DNA from: Lumbricus terrestris
Lineage: Eukaryota; Annelida; Clitellata; Crassiclitellata; Lumbricidae
NCBI GenBank assembly: GCA_949752735.1
Contig: OX457036.1
Coordinates: 13,777,516-13,841,515 of the forward strand
DNA length: 64,000 nt
Direction of reading: 5' to 3'
This document shows, piece after piece, positions 10,897 to 21,879 of this stretch. Both the position numbers and the translations under genes were made by a program. The stretch's first letter is position 1. Each line of letters opens with the position of its first letter. The notes below the pieces were generated by a model. The model saw nothing but the letters and a program-made list of their open reading frames with translations. It was not told where the DNA came from and ran no database searches.

Positions 10897-12197
10897 TATA
10901 CCATGTTCTTCGGTGATAGTTCAAGCAATTGTTTTGTTTTTTCTTACTTAAGTGGATAAATAAGATTTTTTTATTTCATAGGCCAATGGGGGGGTTTAAC
11001 CCCTTAGACCCTCCCTTGTCTACGCCACTGGTTATAGTGCCATATAAATGTAGCCTTAACTGTGATGCGATGCAGCTAATAAAGATTCTGGCCTCTGTAG
11101 TGTCTGTGACAAACAGCCACTATTGTTTGTAGCTATTACCAGTGTGGCCCATCTGAAAACCTTCACCAAAATGACTCATGATGCAATTATTTCCACTGGG
11201 TGCAAAATAACAAAGCGTGCTGTCACGTGTGAAATGATTTCGGTCTCTTCTTACCGCGTCAGCTAATTACATGTATGCATTTTGTACCATGTTGGACGAT
11301 CGAAATAATCAATAATATTGTTCGTTTTAATTGCTTCGTTTGCAGGGCTTTTAGCTTGCAGTTCTACACAGAATGTGCATTTCTTTAAATGGATATATGT
11401 GCAGTTGTAGAAGCGCTTCTGTTCAGTTAAATTTCTCCCAATTTCCTCCGATTAATTAATTATGGCATGTCCAGATCAGATGTTGGACCATTTAAATGCA
11501 TCTCCAATGGAAGGGGAGAACCAAAAGAGCAGCTGGTCCCGTTTAATAAAGGTCAACCTTCAACTAAACAAAATGATGAAAGCATAGTCAGTTCATAAAA
11601 ATTGACTAATGGAATAAATGATTATTAATTGATATGTCAGCCCAGAAAAAATGCGACCAAGTGAAGTGTAGGCTTACTCAATCTCTTTCAGCGTTGATTT
11701 AAATAACCACAAAATGTATGGAAAACGAATGAAAATTAAAGACACTCTTAGTTACTTTACTCAGCTCTACAGCTGCTGCAAGCTGATTAAAAGCATCTGT
11801 ATTTCAATAATGATCCTGAAAGCATGGGACCGTGCAGAGTGCTAATTTTAAAGCTCACGCATGTGTCGCAAATTTTTATAGACTCTAACGCATTAAATTT
11901 TCTTTGCGTTGTGCACGCGTTTTATAAAATAATACGCAGCACATTATGTAATAACATTGACAATGTTATCATTGCGCCCGTGGGCGACAGAATGTCTGGG
12001 TTGCTGTGCCGACAGTAGCAACAGGTCTGCTAGAACGTTGATGTGTGGGACAACGCACAACAATGCACATAGCAATGCACTGTCTAACGCAGTTGCAGAT
12101 ATGTTTCTCTTTCGTCTTCTATTCTTGTTCTCTGCCTCCTATGGACAGGACAACATCTTTCGGGTCGCCATTCCTTTCGCTATTGGGCGTCTGCTTT
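10897..12197. other. Right part of unit A; no gene recognised
   Basis: Collinear with 34700-36673, but two stretches present in B are missing: the left half of an hAT element with its flank, and roughly 300 bp after 11445. The surviving right end of the hAT element ends at 11030 (CTACGCCACTG). An 80-base block at 11341-11420 recurs near 35520, 17756 (inverted) and 46010 (inverted). Confidence 0.5.
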
Positions 12198-12667
12198 CAG
12201 GGGCGCAACCAGAGCATTTTCCTGGGGGCGGAATGCTCAGAATTATTATCGTAAGCGCCGAAGGTGCGAAGCAGGAAGTGCCGAAGGAACGAAGCCAATT
12301 CCGACTAGCGGCATTTGGGAGCGTCGTAAGCTCCCACAACGGGATCTGGGGCGGAACCCCAGAAACCAACGCATTTTTACTTTTGACAGCAGATAGAGCA
12401 CGTTTCAGACCCTTGTTTGCCAGCTGTATTTATGAGCGAAAGTCATAAAAACTTCTGAAAAACATGGTTTCAGACTTCAAAAATGTCCTTTCCCATTTTT
12501 ATTAGATAAGACAAAGGGTCTTAGGCCTATAGCTCGTGAGTGGCAGAGTTAATAACCAAGCCCCTCCCCCATAACCAGTGTTTTATCTTGTCCCTTCTCT
12601 GGGAATCAAGGTTTCTAGGGGAAAGCGGCATCCGACGGAAAAGAGCAGGGGCTTTTGGGAGGGGATA
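12198..12667. other. Unassigned insert at the unit A breakpoint
   Basis: Homology to unit B stops at 12197. The sequence starts CAGGGGCGCAACCAGAGC, which resembles a transposon end, and continues with GC-rich 'GCGCCGAAGGTGCGAAGC' text. I could not find a matching right terminus. The open frames here look non-genic. Confidence 0.35.
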
Positions 12668-13074
12668 TTTCAGACCTAGAAATACCTTCATCCAGCTTTT
12701 ATTTCTCATGCGTTATTTTCGTCAATCCAGCTTCTATTTAACCTGTAAAAAACATCCAGATTCCATTTCTCTTGCGTTTTTCATCAATCCAGCATCCATT
12801 TCACCTGTAGAAAACTTTCATCCAGCTTCCATTTCTCAATGCGTCACAATCGGATTGACGAAAATAACGCATGAGAAATAAAAGCTGGATGAAGGTATTT
12901 CTAGGTCGGAAATAGAAGCTGGATTGATGAAAAACGCTTAAGGAATGGAAGCTGAATGAGGGTATTTTTTGTATCTGAAATAGATGCTGGATTGACGAAA
13001 ATAACGAGCGAAAAATAGAAACTGGATGAAGGTATTTCTAGGTCTGAAATAGAAGCTGGATTGATGAACCGAAC
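12668..13074. repeat. Foldback (TU-like) inner arms
   Basis: A left arm (12668-12845) and an inverted right arm (12848-13070) are built from GCTGGATGAAGGTATTT and GATTGACGAAAATAACGC units. This is the same unit found as a 69-bp tandem array at 24044-24370. The two arms would form a long hairpin with almost no loop. An outer GCGCGG array lies at 13985-14112 beyond an inserted hAT element. Confidence 0.75.
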
Positions 13075-13939
13075 CAGTGGCGTAACTAGCAATAGGTGGT
13101 GCAGCTTGTGCAGTGCACAAGGGCCCCCGGCTGTTGAGGGCCGCGCGGCGGTAAGAGTTAATTTTTTATTTTAAGGACTATTCAGAATGTGTTTAATCTA
13201 CATGTACGGCGGTGTCGTTGCAATGGATTGTGCAGACTGCACTAGGGGTCCCTGGTGGTCAGAGTCAAGTTTCTACATTCATAATATTCAGATTGTAATC
13301 AAGTCTGCATGTAGGCTACTGCAGTTATCAGTGCTGATCAGTGCTGGGTTGATGGTGGATATTGACACCGAGCAGAGAAGCGCTTCGGAAACTATGGTGG
13401 TAAGCTTATACCAGCTGCATTACCAAAGGATTCAGGAACGAAGGCATCTAAATTATTTTTGCGCAAGGGAATTCGCCCAGATGAACATTTACATTTCGGA
13501 ATTTTTGGTTTCTTCTTTTAGACTTAGCGTAGCAACCGAGACTTGAGTCACTTCACATTATACCAATTTATTATATTGTTTCTCTTTTTGTCAACTAACC
13601 CAACTGTTTGACAGAATTTAAGTGTGGATGATGATAATTCAAACTTCAAAAGATGAAGCATTTTTGGGGATAAATTTTGTCAAGAACTCTATAACTGAAT
13701 TTTATGTGGTAGCCTGAAGAAATAGAAAATGATTATAAAGACCAATGAGAGAAGATAATTAAAATTGTAATGAGTTAATTTTTATTTAATTTCGGGTTCG
13801 AAATAATACAAATAGAGTCTATCGAAAAAGAGCCCGGCGGTTTTGTACAACCTTTTTGTTTGAAATCGAGGAGGTTCAAGTGAAGAAGAGGCCCACCACC
13901 GAAGCACTGCACAAGGGCCCCCAAAAACCTATGCCACTG
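13075..13939. mobile_element. hAT-type element inserted in foldback DNA
   Basis: Termini are CAGTGGCGTAAC and a degenerate TATGCCACTG, and the internal sequence is related to 6444-7610 in inverse. The flanking octamers (AACCGAAC, AACACCCT) match poorly, so the duplication has decayed or one end was rearranged. Confidence 0.6.
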
Positions 13940-14112
13940 AACACCCTCGTACGAATAAAGTATGGAAACTGAACAAATGCGCAAACAAACGCGGTAACGA
14001 TCGTGCGCGGTTATGATGGTGCGCGGTAGTGAAAAACGCGATATTGTGCGCGCGATATTGTGCGCGCGGTATTGTGTGCGCGGTTTTGTGTGCGCGGTAC
14101 TGACCGGATACC
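13940..14112. repeat. Outer arm of a TU-like foldback element (GCGCGG array)
   Basis: Tandem units of the type GTGCGCGGTTTTGT run to a GGATACC end at 14112. Related units lie in the inverted arms of the element at 23527-24606. No left partner was found, so the element appears to be missing its left end. Confidence 0.55.
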
Positions 14113-14465
14113 CACAGGAATTGACCAGCGATACAGGATTCTCTGTCTAGTGGTTAGTTTGATGCGGACTTTGTCATAAAATTATGTCAAATCAACCTTA
14201 TAACAGTCGAGTTCACGTAGCTAAGTGGCACAGGCCGTCAGATGAGTGAGCTCATCTGCGCATAGAAAGGCACTGCTATACACTGCTATACTGTCTGATT
14301 CGAATATTGTATACGCCATAATAAAATGCAAGTGTCCATAAAAGTAAATATGTTTAAGCATGTGGGGAGGGGACTGCCCTTTCTGAAGTGTGCATACTTC
14401 TCTTAAGATGCCCACACGACAGCATTGCACAGAAAGCGTAATTAGGCCTATTAATGCAAAGCATA
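14113..14465. other. No gene recognised
   Basis: Unique-looking sequence; short frames have no motif. Confidence 0.5.
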
Positions 14466-14545
14466 AGCTTAATCACTGCAAACATAATCATTGCAATTGC
14501 AAACATAATCATTGCAAACATAATCATTGCAAACATAACACTGGA
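14466..14545. repeat. 15-bp minisatellite (AACATAATCATTGCA)
   Basis: Four to five copies of a 15-bp unit. The same unit in the same orientation recurs at 17583-17722, on the far side of the transposon gene. Confidence 0.9.
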
Positions 14546-14749
14546 CAACAAATTTTTACAAAAGTCATGTTACTGAAATGAAATTAGTCAATTCTTATCA
14601 ATTTTTATGTGCTGAACACGAATACGACAGTGAAATTGCTTAATTGGCTCTAGTTTTTTTGTAATCTCAAATGAAGCAATTTTATATCGCACAATGCATT
14701 CCAATAGTGAAACACTTACGGTTAATATTTGTAAAAACCAGGTCATAGA

Positions 14750-16388
14750 CTAGTTCTTAGATTTTTTTGCCTGTCTCTTGTACATCTGTTCGGGAGCATC
14801 TCTGCGGAGTGTCCAGCAGTAGTCAGCCAACATTGTAGTGGACCATTTTCCCTGGTACCTTTGCTCCATTGTTGCGATATCTTGATGAAAGCGTTCGCCA
14901 TGTTCGTCACTAACCATACCACAGTTGTCAGGGAAGAAATCCAGATGGGAGTGAAGGAAATGCATCTTCAGCAACATAATTGCAGCAAAATTTCTGATAC
15001 TGCCTGAGCATGTCTTCTACTAGTTCCTTGTAGTTTTCTGCCCTAACATTCCCCAGAACGTCTGTAGACACTAGACGAAAAGCATTCCATGCTTGTTTCG
15101 CATCACCCTCCAGCAAGTTGTTGAAGCGGTCATCTTTGAAAAGTTCTCTAATCTGAGGACCCACGAAAACTCCCTCTTTAATCTTTGCTTCGCTGAGTCG
15201 AGGGAATTTTTCATGCAGGTATCGGAAAGCTGGCGAAGTGCGGTCCATGGCTTTCACGAAGTTCTTCACCAAACCTAGTTTGATGTGAAGGGGTGGTAGT
15301 AGGATTTTGTGAGCCTCGACCAGAGCTGGGTGCTGGATATTCTTCTGTCCAACTGCCATGTTTTGTCTGGGAGTCCATTCCTTCCGCACGTAGTGCAACT
15401 CTCTTGCCCGACTATCCCACTCACACAAGAAACACATATATTTTGTATATCTTTGCTGCAGTCCCATTAAAATGGCAACTACCTTCAAATCACCGCACAG
15501 GTGCCATTTGTACCTGTTATAGTCAATGTAATGCAGTAGCTGTTTTAGGTTATCGTATGTCTCTTTCATGTGAACAGCATGCGCTAATGGAATAGATGGA
15601 AGACGGTTTCCATTGTGCAAAAGCACAACCTTAAGACTCAGTGTCGAAGAGTCTACAAAGAGTCTCCATTCTTGTGGGTCATGAGTGATCTGTAAGGCAT
15701 TCATGAGGTCGTCAATATTGGAACAGAATACCAGATTACCTTCCTTCATGAAGAAAGGTTCCAACTGCTGATGGCGCTTTCTATATGAAGTGATTGTGAT
15801 ATCTTCATCTAGAAGATTCCATTGTTGGAGTCTTGATCCTAGCAACTCTGCCTTGTTTTTGGATAAGTCCAAATCACGAACAAGGTCATTTAGTTCTTCC
15901 TGTGCTATTCTGTGTGGGGTTGATGATGCACCACAGTGAAAATCGGGATCACTGCACGCTGACGGACCAGGAGAAGAACATGTCGGCTCACCCTTGTCCT
16001 CATCAGATGAATCAACGAAAATATATTCTGCTGGAGGTTCTGGAATAGGAAGTCCATCACCATGTGGAACTGGTCTCAATGCAGACGGAATGTTTGGGTA
16101 GACTATTGTCGACTTCTTTTGCTTCGTTATTCCACCGGAAAGAGGAGGAACCAAGCAGAAGTAACAGTCATCTAAGTGGTTGCTTTGCTCTCTCCACACC
16201 ATGGGAACTGCAGACGGCATTGATGGTCTTTTGCCATTCAACCACTGTGAAAGCTGTGTTGTACATGTAGCAGAGCATATATGCGAGGCCCATGGCTTGT
16301 CTTGGTCACCAACCTTGCATCCGAAGGAAGCATGATATGCTTTCTTGACTTGAGAAGTGATACTTTTCTTCTGGTTGGCAAATGTCAC
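14750..16388 (-). pseudogene. Transposon-type gene of unnamed family, frameshifted
   Basis: One long minus-strand frame (14928-16388, 486 codons) continues in another frame to a stop at 14750. The N-terminal part has spaced Cys pairs (FGCKVGDQ, HICSATC, CYFCLV), suggesting zinc binding. The middle contains WRLFVDSSTLSLKVVLLHN and YTKYMCFLCEWDSRA. The C-terminal part, in the second frame, has HFLHSHLDFFP, DEHGERFHQDI and RYQGKW. I know this C-terminal set from multicopy unannotated proteins of invertebrate genomes that look transposon-derived, but cannot name the superfamily. The frame changes near 15000. The intact N-terminus may lie in DNA displaced by the mariner at 16409. Not a host single-copy gene, in my judgement. 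Confidence 0.6.
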
Positions 16389-16406
16389 TTCAATATTGCA
16401 TCATTC

Positions 16407-17394
16407 TACACTGTGAGCCATAAAAAACCGGGCCACTTTATGTTTAGCTATATCTCTGTCATTTCTTTATCGATTTTTACACTTTTTGCATTATTTTAAA
16501 CAGGAATCAATACTCTAAAGAGCAGAAATAAACATTATCGATTTCATCCTACATGTATGTTAAACTTGTCTTGCGAAACTGAAGACACTAAAAAAACACG
16601 TGAGAATCGATCAATGCTGCATTTTTACTACTTAAATGCAAACAATTTTTCAGTGCCTTTATTTGTTTAAAGTTTGTGTTCAAAATGACTTCCTTTTTCA
16701 CGTACAACTGTAAATAACTTTTCATCAGTGAAGAAAATGAAACCGACATCCGATACTGAGAAACGCTGCAGCAATTGTCTAGCTCGTACCAAACGAGATT
16801 GACGATTCGCGGTGGTCAGTTCCTGAGCCCGTCGTCTTTTTAAGCATTTCAGTTCCAAATCGTTATGAATAATGCGTCTGACCGTCGTTTGTGTAAGATT
16901 CAGCTCTCTCGCGATTTGTCTGGTTGAAAGATGTGTTTTAGGCTTGTCTTCCTGGCTCTGAACCAATTCATTGACAGTGGCGATATTATCTTCAGTTCGC
17001 GACGATTTTGGCCGACCACTTCCCGCCGCGCGTTCAACTGAACCGGTAGTTCTCAACTTTCGCAGAAAGTCATCTAATGTTTTTCTTTTCCAATTCTTGT
17101 TCGGAAACTCCTTAATTAATCGTCTAGAAGAATAATTTTTGCATTCCCGCAGATTTTTAATTAAAATTTTATCCTCAAAGCTCAACATTTTAACATTTTA
17201 ACTCAAATTTTCAACCATCAACTTTATTTACATTATGCTGCGAAACGGATATGACGTCATCGCGCAAGTAAATAAGTAATTCGTAGAGATTTAATTTTTC
17301 TTTTAAACGACACAAAAATTATAAAAATTGTTAAAATACCGACCGAGATATAGCTAAAAATAAAGTGGCCCGGTTTTTTATGGCTCACAGTGTA
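16407..17394. mobile_element. Tc1/mariner element, internally shortened
   Basis: The element 16409-17392 (984 bp) has near-perfect inverted repeats of about 50 bp (CACTGTGAGCCATAAAAAAC at the outer end), with TA on both sides (16407-16408, 17393-17394). It landed just upstream of the 486-codon frame, on the 5' side. It encodes only the N-terminal part of a transposase, so it is probably non-autonomous. Confidence 0.9.
16667..17188 (-). pseudogene. Mariner-type transposase, truncated after the first catalytic Asp
   Basis: The 173-codon frame starts at 17188 and shows a two-part helix-turn-helix DNA-binding region (LIKEF.NKNWKRKTLDDFLRK; LSTRQIARELNLTQTTVRRI) with a GSGRPK linker between. It then has DVGFIFFTDEKLFTV, the first Asp of the catalytic triad. 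Family members continue for about 150 more residues; here the frame ends soon after, so the second and third catalytic residues are missing. Confidence 0.85.
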
Positions 17395-17582
17395 GACTTA
17401 TTTAGGATATTGTCGCATTTCTACTGCATAAATTTACATGGTGAAACATAGGAAATGAACTATATGAAATATTTTCAAAACGAGAGCCAATAAATACTTT
17501 TTATGGTTATATTCGTGTTCAGCACACCAAGATGCTACACATTAGGGCCTTTTCCACTCAGTAACGATTTCTATGTTGACCA
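17395..17582. other. Continuation beyond the mariner; nothing recognised
   Basis: Probably the displaced flank of the 14750-16388 transposon, but no coding continuation could be read with confidence. Confidence 0.4.
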
Positions 17583-17722
17583 GTGTAATCAGTGCAAGCA
17601 TAATAATTGCAAACATAATCATTGCAAGCATAATCATTGCAAACATAATCATTGCAGACACAATCATTGCAAACATAATCATTTCAAACATAATCATCGC
17701 AAATATAATCATTGCAAACTTC
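17583..17722. repeat. 15-bp minisatellite (AACATAATCATTGCA), second tract
   Basis: Nine or so copies, direct orientation relative to 14466-14545. Its length multiple of three makes open frames in more than one frame, which are not genes. Confidence 0.9.
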
Positions 17723-17755
17723 CACCCGCTGTTAATGATTCAATGCTTGATACCA

Positions 17756-17840
17756 AGTGCTTCTACAATCTACAACTGCACGAATCCATTTAGAACTGCA
17801 CATTTTGTGTAGAACTGTACGTTAAAAAAGCCCTGAGGTT
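17756..17840 (-). repeat. Dispersed ~80-bp repeat
   Basis: A block containing AGAACTGCACATTTTGTGTA that recurs near 46010-46055, and in inverse near 11341-11420 and 35520-35600. It may be the end of a transposon family; type unknown. Confidence 0.6.
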
Positions 17841-18232
17841 TGCACTTGTAGAAGATGAAGTTGTATGACAGAGTCACTAATCGACTTGGATTTTTTTTTA
17901 TTATTACCGTACTCTAAAGGTCAATCCGACAATTAAACTCTACTTTATATCTCTGGGGTCAGATTCCCGTGATCTTTCAGGAGATTAAAACACGACCTCC
18001 GGTTTTAAGAACTTTTATACATCTACTCAACTAAACTGACCTCGCAAACTGTCCCAAACCGTTCACTTCACGTCCGTTCCTAAGATGTGTACAGAGTTAA
18101 AGCCAATTTTATGACATTCAGGAAATTTTTCGGTTAATTCTGGTAATATTATAAGAAGCAAAGACTAAAAAGGTCTTTGTCTCTGTGTCCGTGTCTGTCT
18201 CTGTGAGACTGTGACTATGTCTATCTCTGTCT

Positions 18233-18525
<293 letters not shown>

Positions 18526-18699
18526 CTCCGACTCTGTCTGTATTTTCCATTACGGAGCGCAAATTGTCTTTTAATTGCTTGATGTACATGTAACTGCTGT
18601 TTGCATTCGACACTGAACATCTCTCTGTATGCCTGTCCGTCTCCCCTCTTTCTCTACGTTTGATTACTTTCAACGAAAAAAAATGATTAGGCTTAATCG

Positions 18700-18954
18700 A
18701 AAATTGTTGACGACTAAACTTTAGGCCATGTTTTTCGGTGATAGTCCAGCCGCGTTGCGTTTCCCTGGGCTGTAATGTAATGCAAAGTAATGCAAAGTAG
18801 ATCTAATGGTGAAGTTGTAAATGGCCGCTTGAGGAGAGATTTATCAAAACACTTCGGACCAAACGGCAGTCAGCAAAGATCGAACCAAAGGTTTTACAAG
18901 CACCTGCTACATAATTGAGCTGTGGAATGCAAAGATGTTTCATTTTGTATGATG
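18700..18954. repeat. Partial duplication unit C
   Basis: Collinear with 34685-34927 of unit B, from GGCCATGTTTTTCGGTGATAG to TTTCATTTTGTATGATG. It is the right part of the Ly6 duplication unit, but no Ly6 exon was found to its left. Confidence 0.65.
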
Positions 18955-19208
18955 GGTTCACGGTCAAAAGCGCGCAGGACAAAAGCGCGCAGACAAATGC
19001 GCGCAGACAAATGCGCGCAACAGGAAAAAACCTAAGTATATGAAAGTATGTATGCATTTATGTATGTATGTATTATGTATGAATGTATGTATATGTATAT
19101 AATATGTACATACATGCATACATGCGTATACATACATGCATACATACATACATACATACATACATACATACATACATACATACACACATACATACATACA
19201 TACATACA

Positions 19209-19239
<31 letters not shown>

Positions 19240-19423
19240 TTATATACATTCATAAAACATTAGTTGCGCGCTTTTGTCTGCGCGATTTTGTCTGCGCGCT
19301 TTTGTCGGGGTGTTTTTGGGGGGTCTCCTGTTGCGCGCATAATTATGTCTGCGCGCATTTGTCTGCGCGCATTTGTCTGCGCGCTTTTGTCCTGCGCGCT
19401 TTTGTCGGCGTGCCTGTATGATG
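18946..19423. mobile_element. TU-like foldback element with 14-bp GCGCGC array arms
   Basis: The element 18955-19414 (460 bp) starts GGTTCACGGTCAAAAGCGCG and ends with the inverse GCGTGCC. It is flanked by the 9-bp duplication TGTATGATG (18946-18954, 19415-19423); unit B has one copy at 34919-34927. Both arms are tandem 14-bp units GACAAATGCGCGCA. The core is a (TACA)n microsatellite (about 19040-19245). No coding capacity. Confidence 0.85.
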
Positions 19424-19731
19424 ACAGCCTAGAATTGAAATTTATTATACACTGCAGAATGAATCCAACTAACAACATAATAATTAGAGTTTAGGTCTAT
19501 TTAATACAATGAACCTACTTTCTGATTGGTTTTAATATTGGATTGTTTATAAAATAACAAATGACTAATCCGATTTATCACACTAATAGAAGTAGCTGCG
19601 TTAATAGCCTATTGATACAAGCTTTCTACGTTTTACATGCAACTGTGATTACGCTACGCGACTTCTGCCTGTGTGAAATCAGGAACGGCTTCGTTCCCTG
19701 GTAAGATCTTATTTAACCCTCAGGCTCTTAT

Positions 19732-20708
19732 TTAACCCTCAGGCTACAAAGCTTTTTTGTAACACGGACTACCAAAGGGGGGGGGTGATTACCACCCCCT
19801 GGATTTTGGGTTTGGTTTGAGATATCATAACTTGTAATACACCAATGGATTCATCATTCATTTCTGCACAAAATGGTATATATAGAGTGAAAACATATGA
19901 ATGCACCTCGAAATTATGAATTTTTTACCATGGGTACCCGTCGATTCCACAAAACGTATATTTACGCATAAGCAAAATATTAGATTGTGTGTTTTAAACA
20001 TGATTTATATATACAAGAATAGTTTACATATAATAAAGTTCAATGTTCAACTATAAAAGCAACTAGTAATGAGTCTGTTTTATGTTCAATAAAAAAACAT
20101 GTTGTAGCTGCTGAAAAACGCTTACGCAGACATATCGACTTGCGTTGTAAAAGACATTTTCACACATTTTATTTTATTTTGAGCACTTCCGGTCATAAAA
20201 AGACAAATTATTTAGTGTTAGAAAATAGCCCTAAATGCCCTCTACGGAATGGCATAATTTATTTCTTTAAAAAAATAAATTATGGATATGTTATAATAAA
20301 ATAAACATGAAAATGTTATGAAAATAAGACACATTTATATATATTTTAATTTATTTTGAGCACTTCCGGTTGTCAAAAGACAACTCAGTGAGCATGGAAA
20401 TGTAGCCCCACATTCCCTCTATAGAATGGTATAACTTGTGTCTCTTCATATCAAAGAGTGCAAAAGTTATAGTCGATAATCTAAGAGGGTGGTATCCACC
20501 CTCCCTCTGGTACCTTGGGTATATCGGGTATAATGTTTGAACGGTAGGGGGCATCATCAAAACTTATAGCTCAAAATGTGTCCCAATGAACCCTCGGCAT
20601 CTACCTAAAACGTCAGAATTTGATTCCAAACGGAACAAGTTTGATTTGCGAAAAACCTAGGGGGTGGGGGGTGAATACCACCCCTCCCCTTGGCAGCCCG
20701 AGGGTTAA
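19732..20708. mobile_element. piggyBac-like non-autonomous element
   Basis: The interior 19736-20704 has ends CCCTCAGGCTACAAAG and TTGGCAGCCCGAGGG, each next to TTAA (19732-19735, 20705-20708), the piggyBac-type target. The left TTAACCCTCAGGCT is itself duplicated 19 bases upstream. The interior has two diverged copies of a unit with GAGCACTTCCGG and CCCTCTA.GGAATGG. No transposase. Confidence 0.8.
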
Positions 20709-21180
20709 AGTTAAGCTCGTCAGTAAGAATTTTTCAACAAGTCCAGTTGTACTAACTATCTCACCAGTTGCACTTGCTATATAACTGGAAACTCTATAAT
20801 CTTTTGCAAAGCGTCCTCTTACTCTGTGACTTTGGCGGAAGCCCACCACCTCAGAAGTTCAGATTCAAATCCACGGGTGCTATTTCCTTCATCCTGAACT
20901 TCTCCTGGATTTGCATCCATTTTATCGAAAAATATAAACGTTTTGAGGGGTGAGGCAGTGCTGCATAAGAGTTAGCTATTGCGCCCTTTCACCAAACAGT
21001 ACAATTTTTGTACCCGGTACCGTTTAATCTGAAAGGTAAATGTAGGTCTAGTCCTAAATTATATGTTTTTCTTTTTCATTTTCTGTGAATTGATCAGGCC
21101 TAGGGAAGTCCTTAGCAACAGTCCCTGCGATTTGCACTTTTCCGGCACAAGGGTGAAAGAACGGCCCACACTTGCATTGT
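20709..21180. other. No gene recognised
   Basis: A GCCCTTTCACC motif near 20988 and its inverse GGTGAAAGAACGGC near 21150 may bound a small decayed MITE. Nothing else was seen. Confidence 0.4.
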
Positions 21181-21189
21181 TTTAAATTA

Positions 21190-21395
21190 ATTTATTATTA
21201 CTATTTGAAACAATGGCTTAGAAAATGTTCACTGAAAATGAGATCGGGCTATCATTGTCAATATTATTATCATTGTTATTTTCATTATTATGATTTATTT
21301 TCATTATTTTTTATTATTGATATTATTATTATTAGTGGTAGTATTAATATTATGAACGTCATCATCATCATCGTCATCATCATCATCATCATGGG
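21190..21395. repeat. (ATT)n / (CAT)n microsatellites
   Basis: Trinucleotide-rich tract ending in (CAT)n. A tRNA-like GTAGCTCAGTTGAGCG motif follows at about 21409, without a B box. Confidence 0.85.
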
Positions 21396-21600
21396 GGAAG
21401 GGGTTCCGTAGCTCAGTTGAGCGAGCGTTGGTCGATAAACTGTCCGATACGGAAAGCAGTTTTTTGAGGATAGAAGCATCTTTCTGCTTTTCTGAGTCGC
21501 AACACATACAGCAGCAATACAACTTCCGGCAAATCTCGTCTAACGTTTTGACAAAGCAATCTGTCCAACACCCTATATTTTCCGTGATTTGTAGTGTTAT

Positions 21601-21694
21601 AAGGGCAGGCTCGGGAACAATAGACCCAAGGCCGGGTTAGAATAATAGAACGAGTTGGAGCTTGGGTTCATTGTTTCCGAACCCGCCCTAATAC
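21601..21694. repeat. Short hairpin (inverted repeat, about 30-bp arms)
   Basis: AGGGCAGGCTCGGGAACAAT on the left pairs with ATTGTTTCCGAACCCGCCCT on the right across a loop of about 30 bases. Probably a tiny foldback MITE; no clear target duplication. Confidence 0.65.
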
Positions 21695-21879
21695 CACTAC
21701 TAGAACTTTCGGCAAATTTCTTCGTAGGCCCTACGGGTTGACAAAGCAAACTGTTGATTTCGTCTAACCTAGGTTACTGTGATTTTAAACCCAGATGCAG
21801 ATGTTAATTGCAGAAATGATGAACCAGGAGAAACAGGCAGTCGTATATTGAGTGTATGGGATTAATGAATGTTGTCTGA

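Larger units (their letters stand above)
715..12197. repeat. Segmental duplication unit A
   Basis: This block is collinear with 31056-36673 (unit B). Matching landmarks are both Ly6 exons, the region upstream of Ly6, LINE debris, the block with a TCTG microsatellite, the segment ending ATGTTCTTCGGTGATAG, and a stretch up to TATTGGGCGTCTGCTTT at both right ends. Unit A is about 11.5 kb against 5.6 kb for B. Most of the excess is four A-only transposons at 3650-5509, 6444-7610, 7653-8852 and 9734-10896. Parts are also shared with 18.7-18.95 kb and 24.8-27.75 kb. No alignment could be run, so identity values are not given. Confidence 0.75.

Noticed and set aside
11957..12448. 163-codon frame, plus strand
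   Set aside because: It crosses the end of unit homology into an unassigned insert; no domain, and not kept in unit B.
19032..19421. Tyr/Val/Cys- and Tyr/Ile/His-repeat frames
   Set aside because: Products of the (TACA)n core of the foldback element.
21404..21470. tRNA gene
   Set aside because: An A-box-like GTAGCTCAGTTGAGCG is present, but no B box or cloverleaf follows.
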